A DNA stretch of 9,655 bases from Alphaproteobacteria bacterium (GCA_009921785.1 RFXE01000055.1:1-9655); one strand, 5' to 3'. Shown: positions 1 through 6,357, counted from the stretch's first letter. Notes: generated from the sequence alone by a model not told the origin. A program made the numbers and translations.

Positions 1-150
1 TTATGTGATCGTGTCATCATCATGAAAGCGGGTGCGATTGCTGATGAAGGCACGCCTCATTCTCTCATTGAAAAATACGGACGTCATTCACTTGAAGAAG
101 TGTTTCTTGATGTCGCGCGTGCACCCGTTACGCAGGGAGCCGCCGCATGA
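1..150 (+). CDS. ABC transporter ATP-binding protein, C-terminal end (partial)
   Basis: This is the last 49 codons of an ABC ATPase whose 5' part lies outside the window. The reading frame is open from base 1 and ends in TGA at 148-150. The visible residues LCDRVIIMKAGAIADEGTP followed by SLEEVFLDVAR are the typical tail after the H-loop of ATPases of ABC-2 type exporters (CcmA/NodI-like, EamA-like drug or polysaccharide exporters): a 'CDRv.im..G' strand, a GTP turn and a 'sLEevFl' helix. Walker A, Walker B and the signature motif are not visible. The stop overlaps the ATG of the permease gene by 4 nt (ATGA), so the two are almost certainly one operon, are probably translationally coupled, and form one transporter at the inner membrane. 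The substrate cannot be told. Confidence 0.85.
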   Translation, partial: LCDRVIIMKAGAIADEGTPHSLIEKYGRHSLEEVFLDVARAPVTQGAAA

Positions 151-971
151 GCACGGAAATTTATAGCCATAATGAGGGCTTTTCGTTCACCCGCGTGGGC
201 GCGTTGATCTTGCGTTATACCTATCTTTTACGTTCGTCTTGGCCGCGTCTGCTTGAACTTGTTTATTGGCCCACAGTGCAAATGCTCACATGGGGTTTCA
301 TTCAAGTCTATGTTGCAGGCGCGTCAGGCCGCGCCGCATTTGCCGCGGGTACTTTGATTGGCGCGATGTTGTTGTGGGATGTGTTGTTCCGCAGTCAGCT
401 CGGCTTTTCGGTTTCCTTTCTTGAAGAAATTTGGGCGCGCAATATCGGCAATTTGTTGATGAGCCCAATGCGGCCTTCAGAATTTATTGCGGCGCTGATC
501 ATCATGAGTCTTGTGCGCTTGGCGATTGGCTTAGGGCCCGTCGCGGTGATGGCAACGATGTTTTTCGGGTTCAATTATTTTGCACTCGGCATCAGCGCTG
601 CTTTGTTTTTTGCCAATCTCGTTTTGACCGGATGGGCCGTGGGCCTTGTCGTATCGGGATTGGTAATGCGGCATGGTTTGGGCGCGGAAAGCCTCGCCTG
701 GACCGTGATGTTTGTCCTTCTGCCGCTAACCTCAGTTTATTATCCGGTCACGGTGTTGCCGTCCTGGCTGCAGCCCATCGCCTGGTGTCTGCCGCCGACC
801 TATGTGTTTGAGGGGCTCCGCGCGCTTTTGATCGACCATAATTTGCGTCTTGATCTGATGGCGGAGGCCTTTGCCCTTAATGTGGGGCTCTTTGCCCTCG
901 CTATTTTGGCTTTCCGTATTTTGCTCGAAAAGGCCCGGGAAGCAGGCTCTCTGATGCAAATGGGCGAATAA
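147..971 (+). CDS. ABC-2 type transporter permease
   Basis: A 274-residue integral membrane protein with about six hydrophobic segments, roughly at residues 35-56, 66-82, 113-142, 148-173, 182-200 and 241-260. This is the size and layout of ABC-2 family permeases (NodJ/YadH-like). The cytoplasmic stretch around 93-113 (EEIWARNIGNLLMSPMRPSE) is the usual region before the third segment, where such permeases contact the ATPase. The segment LLPLTSVYYPVTVLPSWLQP at 191-210, followed by a PPTYVFEGLR motif, is the typical last extracytoplasmic part with a re-entrant 'PltsvyYPv..LP' signature. The ATG at 147 is supported by GGGAG at 135-139 with 7 nt spacing and by the 4-nt overlap with the upstream ATPase. 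Family assignment is secure. Whether it exports a polysaccharide, a drug or a lipid is unknown. Confidence 0.88.
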   Translation: MSTEIYSHNEGFSFTRVGALILRYTYLLRSSWPRLLELVYWPTVQMLTWGFIQVYVAGASGRAAFAAGTLIGAMLLWDVLFRSQLGFSVSFLEEIWARNIGNLLMSPMRPSEFIAALIIMSLVRLAIGLGPVAVMATMFFGFNYFALGISAALFFANLVLTGWAVGLVVSGLVMRHGLGAESLAWTVMFVLLPLTSVYYPVTVLPSWLQPIAWCLPPTYVFEGLRALLIDHNLRLDLMAEAFALNVGLFALAILAFRILLEKAREAGSLMQMGE

Positions 972-1024
972 TCTACCGATCACAGAGTTTTAAGGGGTTT
1001 CATGGCTCTATGACCTTAGAAGCA

Positions 1025-1054
1025 TTGCACAATCGGATTGATTAGGACTAGAGT
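1025..1054 (+). promoter_or_regulatory. Possible sigma70-like promoter of phaZ
   Basis: TTGCAC at 1025-1030 and TAGAGT at 1049-1054 are spaced by 18 nt in the 139-nt gap between the permease gene and phaZ. The -10 matches consensus at 4 of 6 positions and the -35 at 3 of 6, so the call is weak. A start of transcription near 1061 would place the TGCA-N-TGCA element right at the start site, which fits a repressor site. No clear terminator for the ABC operon was seen in 972-1024. Confidence 0.25.
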
Positions 1055-1059
1055 GACCG

Positions 1060-1074
1060 TTGTGCACTGCAATA
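1060..1074 (+). promoter_or_regulatory. PhaR-like operator candidate before phaZ
   Basis: TGCACTGCA at 1063-1071 is a perfect inverted repeat of TGCA around a central C, within TTGTGCACTGCAATA. PhaR repressors of alphaproteobacterial PHB genes are known to bind short TGC/GCA inverted repeats, reported as CTGC-N3/4-GCAG in Paracoccus and Rhodobacter. A second copy of half of the element, TGCACAA at 1026-1032, lies upstream in inverted orientation relative to TTGTGCA at 1060-1066. The position 43 nt before the phaZ start codon and the function of the gene both fit a PHB-responsive operator, but the link to PhaR is inference. Confidence 0.35.
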
Positions 1075-1081
1075 AAACGGT

Positions 1082-1103
1082 CCAGCTTATGCTGGTCGAA
1101 GGA
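1082..1103 (+). promoter_or_regulatory. phaZ leader hairpin and ribosome binding site
   Basis: CCAGC at 1082-1086 and GCTGG at 1091-1095 form a 5-bp stem with a TTAT loop, ending three bases before the Shine-Dalgarno-like AAGGA at 1099-1103. That site lies 7 nt before a GTG at 1111 and 10 nt before the ATG at 1114. It rules out the much longer reading frame that begins with TTG at 1060. The hairpin is small and its role, if any, is unknown. Confidence 0.4.
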
Positions 1104-1113
1104 CGGTCAGGTG

Positions 1114-2394
1114 ATGAAGCTTCCCCTCTATATGTGGTATGAAGCCACGCATGCTTTGCTCGGGCCCGCCCGCGCGCTCGCAGGTTCCACCAAGTTTTTC
1201 TATAACAATCCGGCCAACCCGCTGAGCCAGTCGCCTTTCGGTCGCGGTGTTGCGGCGGCATGCGAAATGTTTGAACGCACCACCCGCCGTTACGGTAAGC
1301 CTGAATTTTCTTATGGGTCGGTGAGCGTCAATGGCGTTCAAACCGAAGTGGTTGAAGATGTGCTGTGGTCAAAGCCTTTTTGCAACCTGATCAATTTCCG
1401 TAAAAAGAGCGTCGGTCGTCCGCTCAATCAGCCGAAGATTTTGATGGTGGCGCCGATGTCCGGCCACTATGCAACTCTGTTGCGCGGTACTGTTGAATCA
1501 TTTTTGCCAACTCATGACGTATACATCACTGATTGGGTTGATGCGCGCACTGTGCCTTTGAGTGTCGGCCGTTTCGATCTCGATGACTATATCGATTATG
1601 TGATCGATATGATCCGCCTTTTAGGTCCCGATCTTCATTTGATGGCAGTATGTCAACCATCTGTTCCGGTGATTGCCGCGATTGCACGCATGGAAGCGGA
1701 AAATGATCCCGCGACACCTTTGTCGATGACGTTGATGGGTGGGCCGATTGATACGCGTGAAAGCCCCACAAAAGTGAATTTGCTCGCACAGGATCGCGGA
1801 ACCGCATGGTTCAAGCGTCACTGCATTGTGAAAGTGCCGCTTCCTAATCCGGGTTTCATGCGTGATGTCTATCCGGGCTTTTTGCAGCTCTCCGGCTTTA
1901 TGGCGATGAATATTGATCGTCACATCGAAGCGCATGGCGAAATGTTCTCGCATCTCGTGCATGGCGATGGAGACTCAGCTGAGAAACATCGCGACTTCTA
2001 TGATGAATATATGGCCGTTATGGATTTGACCGCCGAATTTTATCTGCAAACGGTTGATACGGTATTTGTGCAACATGCACTGCCTAAGGGCACGATGATG
2101 CATCGCGACAAGCCGGTTGATCTGACTGCCATCAAGCGTTGCGCGTTGATGACGGTCGAAGGCGAGAATGACGATATCTCCGGCGTCGGTCAGACGCAGG
2201 CGGCACATAAACTCTGCGTGAATATTCCTGAGTCGCGCCGCGTGCATTGGCTCCAGCCAAAAGTCGGTCATTACGGCGTCTTCAATGGTTCGCGCTTCCG
2301 CGCCGATGTGGCGCCGCGTATCGCCGATTTCATGGCGAACAGCGCTCATGACGCCAAGAAATCAACGACCAAGAGCTTGAAGCTTGTGAGTTAA
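1114..2394 (+). CDS. phaZ: Intracellular polyhydroxybutyrate depolymerase PhaZ
   Basis: A 426-residue protein of the intracellular PHB depolymerase family (TIGR01849 type), close to the usual 410-430 residues. It hydrolyses PHB in storage granules to release 3-hydroxybutyrate units. The N-terminus (LYMWYEATHALLGPAR, then FFYNNPANPLS at 28-38) is characteristic. The fold is an alpha/beta hydrolase: MVAPMSGHYATLLRGT at 111-126 is the oxyanion-side region, and the nucleophile elbow is MAVCQ with Cys180. A cysteine instead of serine is known for this family (Cupriavidus necator PhaZ1: Cys183, Asp355, His388). The matching acid is Asp353 or Asp354 in VEGENDDISG, and the matching base is His386 in VGHYGVFNG. 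No signal peptide is visible, consistent with a cytoplasmic, granule-bound enzyme. Start: ATG at 1114 is preferred; an in-frame GTG at 1111 is equally possible. The C-terminal tail (AKKSTTKSLK) is short and basic. The gene stands apart from phaC/phaR genes in this window. Confidence 0.92.
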   Translation: MKLPLYMWYEATHALLGPARALAGSTKFFYNNPANPLSQSPFGRGVAAACEMFERTTRRYGKPEFSYGSVSVNGVQTEVVEDVLWSKPFCNLINFRKKSVGRPLNQPKILMVAPMSGHYATLLRGTVESFLPTHDVYITDWVDARTVPLSVGRFDLDDYIDYVIDMIRLLGPDLHLMAVCQPSVPVIAAIARMEAENDPATPLSMTLMGGPIDTRESPTKVNLLAQDRGTAWFKRHCIVKVPLPNPGFMRDVYPGFLQLSGFMAMNIDRHIEAHGEMFSHLVHGDGDSAEKHRDFYDEYMAVMDLTAEFYLQTVDTVFVQHALPKGTMMHRDKPVDLTAIKRCALMTVEGENDDISGVGQTQAAHKLCVNIPESRRVHWLQPKVGHYGVFNGSRFRADVAPRIADFMANSAHDAKKSTTKSLKLVS

Positions 2395-2400
2395 AGGCAC

Positions 2401-2420
2401 GCGCGCGTGACAGCGCGCGC
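2401..2420 (+). terminator. GC-rich hairpin after phaZ (weak terminator or RNA end)
   Basis: GCGCGCG at 2401-2407 pairs perfectly with CGCGCGC at 2414-2420 across a 6-nt loop, starting 7 nt after the phaZ stop codon. The seven pairs are all G-C. Only TCTTC follows, not a real T-run, so intrinsic termination would be weak. Protection of the phaZ mRNA 3' end or partial termination before the metallopeptidase gene are both possible. Confidence 0.4.
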
Positions 2421-2444
2421 TCTTCGCGGCACGATAGGGGCCGC

Positions 2445-3191
2445 ATGAGTCTCTTCTTCACCCGCGCGCGGCGTCAGCCCGCTCCTACGCATCTCGACAT
2501 CATCCACGGTGAGTCGACATTTCGCGTTGCGGTTAAACGCATGGCGAAAGCGCGACGCTTCACGCTTCGTGTTTCGGCAGCGACACGCATTGTGACACTC
2601 ACAATGCCTATGCGCAGTAATTTTGATCAGGCTGCCGATTTCGCCCATCGTCATGGCGCTTGGATCGCCGCGCGCCTCACGAAATTTGATGATGAGGTTC
2701 CGATTGCGCCGGGCTCAGAGATTCCGTTTCGGGGAAAGCTTCATCAAATCATACACCGCGCAGAGAAGCGCGGCACGGTTTGGGTTGAACACGACCACGA
2801 GACTTCACCACAGCTCGTTGTGGCAGGCCTTGCCGATCATGCGGCACGAAGGGTTCGTGATTTTTTGAAAAAAGAAGCGCGCGTTGCTCTTGATCAAGCG
2901 GTCGAGCGTTACACAACGCTGCTTGGTATTCCCGCACGACGTATTGCACTTAAAGACACGAAAAGCCGTTGGGGATCATGCTCTGCGGACGGCCGGTTGA
3001 ATTTTTCTTGGCGGCTGATTTTAGCGCCGCCTGAAATTCTTGATTACCTCGCTGCGCATGAAGTGGCGCATTTGAAAGAGCTCAATCATTCACCACGCTT
3101 TTGGAAAATCGTTGCCTCGCTCTATCCTGATTATAAAAATGCGGAAGCCTGGCTCAAGCGCCATGGTATGGCGCTGCATCGCTATCGATAA
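2445..3191 (+). CDS. YgjP/DUF45-type zinc metallopeptidase
   Basis: A 248-residue protein of the YgjP-like, M48-related metallopeptidase family (PF01863). The catalytic zinc site is H205-E206-V-A-H209 (AAHEVAHLKELNH), with a likely third ligand His215 in NHSPRFW. The family hallmark SRWGSCS is at 174-180, followed by LNFSWRLILAP. The N-terminal part carries the usual KRMAKARRFTLRV beta-rich segment (31-43). There is no signal peptide or membrane segment, so it is cytoplasmic. Many genomes carry this family but its physiological substrate is poorly defined. The start ATG is preceded by AGGGG at 2436-2440 only 4 nt away, a tight and weak ribosome site that also lies inside a potential GCGGC/GCCGC stem (2426-2430 with 2440-2444). 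It follows phaZ by 50 nt and may be cotranscribed with it. It converges with the penicillin-binding protein gene with no bases between the stop codons. Confidence 0.88.
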   Translation: MSLFFTRARRQPAPTHLDIIHGESTFRVAVKRMAKARRFTLRVSAATRIVTLTMPMRSNFDQAADFAHRHGAWIAARLTKFDDEVPIAPGSEIPFRGKLHQIIHRAEKRGTVWVEHDHETSPQLVVAGLADHAARRVRDFLKKEARVALDQAVERYTTLLGIPARRIALKDTKSRWGSCSADGRLNFSWRLILAPPEILDYLAAHEVAHLKELNHSPRFWKIVASLYPDYKNAEAWLKRHGMALHRYR

Positions 3192-5318
3192 TTAGTTCGG
3201 TTGTGAGCCGTCTGTTTGCGGCTGCAAAATAAGCGGCCCCTTTTGGGCTGTGCCATTATTTTGCGATGGGGAACCAAAGAGCGCGCGGCCCAAGACCGAG
3301 AGTAAATCGGATTGCGGCACATCGCTGGCTGGCAGCATAATCGGCTTTGTTTTGGCAAGCGCTTGCTTCATGAAACGCGACCAGATTTCAACGGGAAGAC
3401 TGCCGCCTGCAACATGTTTGGTTGGCGAATTATCATCATTGCCAAGCCATACGCCGGTCACCAGCGCGCCAGTGTAACCGATAAACCAGGCATCACGAAA
3501 ATCCTGACTCGTTCCTGTTTTTCCAGCGGCATCCCAGTTGGGAAGATCGGCTCTTTTTGCGGTGCCGCTTTTAAGCGTCTCGCGCATCATGACATTGAAC
3601 GAAGCCAAAATGCCGGGATCAATCACTTGATGCGGGAGCGCGTCGGGGCGCGTGTAGAGGAGATCGCCTTCACGTGTAATCACTTCTGTGATCACATAGG
3701 GCTCAACACTCACACCTCCATTGGCAAAGCTCGCATAGGCTGAAACAAGTTCGATTGGCGTGACGGCAGATGTACCCAGCGCAATCGAGGCATTGGCATC
3801 GAGCTTTGATTTGATGCCTAAACGCTGCGCCGTTGTCGCAACGGTCTTGGGTCCCACTTCGAGCCCAAGCCGCACAGCGACCGTATTCAAGGATTGCGAT
3901 AGCGCCTCGGTCAGGGAGACGGGTCCGCGATACTCTTTCGCATAATTCTCAGGTTGCCAGCCTTTAATATTGATGGGTGCATCATCGCGCAGTGTATCGG
4001 GCGTCAAACCTTTTTCGAGGGCGGCAAGATAGACAAAGGCTTTGAAGGCCGAGCCCGGTTGTCTGCGTGCGCTTGTGACACGATCAAATTGACTCTCGCT
4101 ATAATTACGTCCGCCAACAAAGGCACGAATGGCGCCATCGGGGTCCATTGCAAGTAGCGCGCCTTGTGAGACACCAAATTTTTGCCCTTTTGTTGCGAGC
4201 TCTTCCGTCAACGCTTTCTCGGCCGCTGCTTGCATCATGGGGTTGAGAGTCGTTGTGACGATCAAATCGCCTTCAATCGAACCAATGAGATCGTCAAGCT
4301 TGTCGATGACATGATCGGCCGCATAGAGAACGGAATTCGCCGTCTTTGATTTTTGCGCGTCGGCAGGACGGGCGAGCGCCTCTTTCATTTGGGCATCAGA
4401 AATAAACCCGTCACGCTGCATGGCCGCAAGTACAAGCGATGCCCGCGCATGCGCCGCATCCGGATTGCGATTGGGCGCAAGACGCGAAGGCGATTGCACC
4501 AGACCGCCAAGAATAGCGGCTTCGGCAATTGTCACTTCACGCGCTGATTTACCGAAATATTTTTGCGCCGCGGCTTCAACGCCATAAGCGCCGGAGCCGA
4601 AATAAACGCGGTTCAAATAGAGTTCGAGAATCTCATTTTTTGAAAATTTGCGTTCAAGCCAGAGTGCCAGAATCGCTTCCTGAATTTTGCGCGATGCGGT
4701 GCGCTCTTGCGTGAGGAAGAGATTTTTTGCGAGTTGTTGCGTGAGCGTTGAACCACCCTGCACACCGCCACCCGCGCGCAGAATGTTTCGCGAGAGCGCG
4801 CGGCCAATGCCGATGGGATCAATGCCCGCATGAGTATAAAAACGCCGATCTTCAATCGCGATAAAGGCTTGCGGCAAATAGGGTGGCAATTCGGAAAGCG
4901 AGATTTCGCGACCGCCGGTTTCTCCGCGATTGGCGAGCAGCGTTCCGTCCGAGCCGAGAATCGCAATATTGGGCGGACGTTTGGGAACGGCCAATTGATC
5001 GATCGGGGGCAATTTCGATGCGTGATAGGCGACGAGCACGCCCATCGCGATGATACCCCATAGCCCGAGCACAATGCACCAATAGAACAAGCGACCAATT
5101 ATAGAACGCCGAGGCTTTGCGCTTCGTGGTTCTTTTTCGGGGAGGCGAGTCTTTTGTCGGGTTGGGCGCTTTTGCGGCCGCGGCTCGTCATAGGGCTCTT
5201 CGGACGGCGTACGCGCCGAAGCGGCAGTCCGCCGACGCGCTTTTTGCGCCTCGTCCGGCTTGTCCTCTTCGAAATAGGGCTCGTGCCGTCCAGGGCCCGT
5301 GCCGCGCCGATCACCCAT
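3192..5318 (-). CDS. Class A penicillin-binding protein (PBP1A family, bifunctional)
   Basis: A 708-residue bifunctional peptidoglycan synthase. Residues 1-75 are a highly charged, Arg/Pro/Glu-rich cytoplasmic tail; one membrane anchor spans about 76-98. The GT51 glycosyltransferase domain (about 125-290) has EDRRFYTHAG with catalytic Glu156, GGSTLTQQLAKN at 188-199, and the ELYLNRVYFG motif at 232-241. The transpeptidase domain (about 385-650) has active-site Ser423 in SAFK, SLN at 476-478 and KTGTS at 600-604. It polymerises lipid II into glycan strands and crosslinks them in the periplasm; the serine is the beta-lactam target. Only about 95 residues separate the two domains, so the large inserted domain of enterobacterial PBP1A (about 850 residues) is missing; shorter forms are usual in alphaproteobacteria. 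The C-terminal 30 residues are low complexity, rich in Asn/Gln/Pro. Start ATG at 5318 has AGGAA at 5324-5328 six nt upstream. Database names such as mrcA or pbp1A could apply, but I cannot say which paralogue it is. Confidence 0.93.
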   Translation of the reverse strand: MGDRRGTGPGRHEPYFEEDKPDEAQKARRRTAASARTPSEEPYDEPRPQKRPTRQKTRLPEKEPRSAKPRRSIIGRLFYWCIVLGLWGIIAMGVLVAYHASKLPPIDQLAVPKRPPNIAILGSDGTLLANRGETGGREISLSELPPYLPQAFIAIEDRRFYTHAGIDPIGIGRALSRNILRAGGGVQGGSTLTQQLAKNLFLTQERTASRKIQEAILALWLERKFSKNEILELYLNRVYFGSGAYGVEAAAQKYFGKSAREVTIAEAAILGGLVQSPSRLAPNRNPDAAHARASLVLAAMQRDGFISDAQMKEALARPADAQKSKTANSVLYAADHVIDKLDDLIGSIEGDLIVTTTLNPMMQAAAEKALTEELATKGQKFGVSQGALLAMDPDGAIRAFVGGRNYSESQFDRVTSARRQPGSAFKAFVYLAALEKGLTPDTLRDDAPINIKGWQPENYAKEYRGPVSLTEALSQSLNTVAVRLGLEVGPKTVATTAQRLGIKSKLDANASIALGTSAVTPIELVSAYASFANGGVSVEPYVITEVITREGDLLYTRPDALPHQVIDPGILASFNVMMRETLKSGTAKRADLPNWDAAGKTGTSQDFRDAWFIGYTGALVTGVWLGNDDNSPTKHVAGGSLPVEIWSRFMKQALAKTKPIMLPASDVPQSDLLSVLGRALFGSPSQNNGTAQKGPLILQPQTDGSQPN

Positions 5319-5364
5319 AATTATTCCTATGCGTCGCGCGAAGGAACTCTCCGCGAGAGGAACA

Positions 5365-5394
5365 ATTAGAGCGTTGCGCTTAAGCGGCGGTTAA
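5365..5394 (-). promoter_or_regulatory. Putative promoter of the penicillin-binding protein gene
   Basis: On the minus strand TTAACC (5394-5389) and TCTAAT (5370-5365) are spaced by 18 nt in the 93-nt gap after accD. The -10 matches consensus at 5 of 6 positions and the -35 at 4 of 6. The spacer contains the 10-bp perfect palindrome CGCTTAAGCG (5377-5386), a possible operator. A transcript starting near 5357 would begin in the small hairpin CTCTC-GCG-GAGAG (5359-5347). This suggests independent transcription from the trp-accD operon, but rests on sequence match only. Confidence 0.35.
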
Positions 5395-5411
5395 GGAGTA
5401 GGCTAATCCGT

Positions 5412-6281
5412 TCAGGCCGCTTTTTTGTCGGACTTTGTCAGAATGCGGCACAGACGCGCAATCGTTGCCTTCATCTCATGCCGATGCACGACCATATCGA
5501 CCATGCCATGTGCCTTCAAAAATTCGGCGCGTTGGAATCCTTCCGGCAATTTTTCGCGGATAGTCTGTTCGATCACGCGGGGACCCGCAAAACCGATCAG
5601 TGCACCGGGTTCGGCAATATGCACATCGCCAAGCATTGCATAAGACGCCGTCACACCACCCGTTGTGGGGTTTGTGAGCACAACGATGTAAGGCAATTTT
5701 GCTTCGCGCAGTTTTCTCACAGCAACCGTCGTGCGCGGCATCTGCATCAGCGAGAACATGCCTTCTTGCATGCGTGCGCCACCAGATGAAGCGAAGAGAA
5801 CGAAAGGCGTTTTCTTCGCAATCGCTGTTTCCATGCCCTTGATCACACCTTCGCCCGCTGCCATGCCGAGCGAGCCGCCCATGAAATCGAAATCCTGCAC
5901 ACCAATGGTGAGCGGCACTGCTTCGACTTTTCCGTAAGCGATCTTTACTGCATCAATGAGAGATGTTTTTGCTTTTGCATCGCGCAAGCGGTCGACATAT
6001 TTTTTCTCGTCGCGGAATTTCAAAGGATCAAGCGGCACTTCGGGAAGTGCGATCTCTTCATAAGCACCATCATCAAACATGGAGGTCAAACGCGCGCCTG
6101 TGGACATGCGCATGTGATGGCCCGAGCCCGGAATAACGAAGAGATTGGCTTCGACATCTTTCGAGAAGACAAGCTGGCCGCTTTCCGGACATTTGATCCA
6201 GAGATTTTGCGGCGTATCGCGCTTCAGGAATGAACGAATCTTGGGTCGGACGACATTGGAAATCCAATTGATCGAATCCAT
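5412..6281 (-). CDS. accD: Acetyl-CoA carboxylase carboxyltransferase subunit beta
   Basis: A 289-residue AccD. With AccA it forms the carboxyltransferase that moves the carboxyl group from biotin on AccB to acetyl-CoA, giving malonyl-CoA for fatty acid synthesis in the cytoplasm. The crotonase-like domain shows MGGSLGMAAGEGV (134-146), SSGGARMQEGMFSLMQM (165-181), TTGGVTASYAMLGD (206-219) and GFAGPRVIEQT (230-240), with the oxyanion glycines. The N-terminal zinc ribbon is degenerate: E. coli AccD has two Cys-X2-Cys pairs, here only Cys31 remains (KCPESGQ) and the second pair reads IPGS (50-53). This appears normal for alphaproteobacterial AccD. The start is set by AGGAG (6293-6289) with 7 nt spacing. 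It lies 78 nt downstream of trpA on the same strand, the common alphaproteobacterial order. The usual next gene, folC, is absent; a penicillin-binding protein gene follows after 93 nt. Confidence 0.96.
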   Translation of the reverse strand: MDSINWISNVVRPKIRSFLKRDTPQNLWIKCPESGQLVFSKDVEANLFVIPGSGHHMRMSTGARLTSMFDDGAYEEIALPEVPLDPLKFRDEKKYVDRLRDAKAKTSLIDAVKIAYGKVEAVPLTIGVQDFDFMGGSLGMAAGEGVIKGMETAIAKKTPFVLFASSGGARMQEGMFSLMQMPRTTVAVRKLREAKLPYIVVLTNPTTGGVTASYAMLGDVHIAEPGALIGFAGPRVIEQTIREKLPEGFQRAEFLKAHGMVDMVVHRHEMKATIARLCRILTKSDKKAA

Positions 6282-6307
6282 GTCTCTGCTCCTTTAATTT
6301 CTCTTTT

Positions 6308-6357
6308 GAGCATGGCTTTTAACGCAAAACCGGTGCCCACTTTTGCGCGCCATGCTC
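6308..6357. repeat. Rhizobiales-type intergenic palindromic repeat
   Basis: A 50-nt nested palindrome fills most of the trpA-accD gap. Outer arms GAGCATGGC (6308-6316) and GCCATGCTC (6349-6357) are perfectly complementary over 9 bp. Inner arms CGCAAAA (6323-6329) and TTTTGCG (6341-6347) pair over 7 bp, with the loop CCGGTGCCCAC. The pattern GAGCATG, then AAAACCGG, then CCACTTTT, then CATGCTC is one I recognise as a very common dispersed intergenic element in Rhizobiales genomes. It ends 2 nt before the complement of the trpA stop codon. No T-run follows on either strand, so it is not a standard terminator; it can form a strong RNA hairpin in the trpA-accD transcript, where it might affect RNA stability or relative expression. 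Copy number in this genome cannot be seen here. Confidence 0.8.

Noticed and set aside
431..811. Plus-strand open frame of 126 codons inside the ABC permease gene
   Set aside because: It is out of frame with a clear membrane protein gene and yields a Cys/His/Arg-rich, non-membrane sequence.
972..1024. Terminator for the ABC transporter operon
   Set aside because: No stable stem followed by a T-run is present; the short TTTT is not preceded by a convincing hairpin.
1060..1113. N-terminal extension of PhaZ from a TTG at 1060
   Set aside because: The extra 18 codons overlap the operator-like element, the hairpin and the ribosome binding site, do not resemble the family N-terminus, and the SD at 1099-1103 points to 1111 or 1114.
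4613..5098. Minus-strand open frame of 161 codons inside the PBP gene
   Set aside because: It is in another frame of the glycosyltransferase-coding region and encodes a Cys/Arg/Ser-rich sequence typical of out-of-frame translation.
6308..6357. Rho-independent terminator for trpA
   Set aside because: The stem is strong but no T-run follows on the minus strand (the bases after it are A-rich), and the sequence fits a dispersed repeat better.
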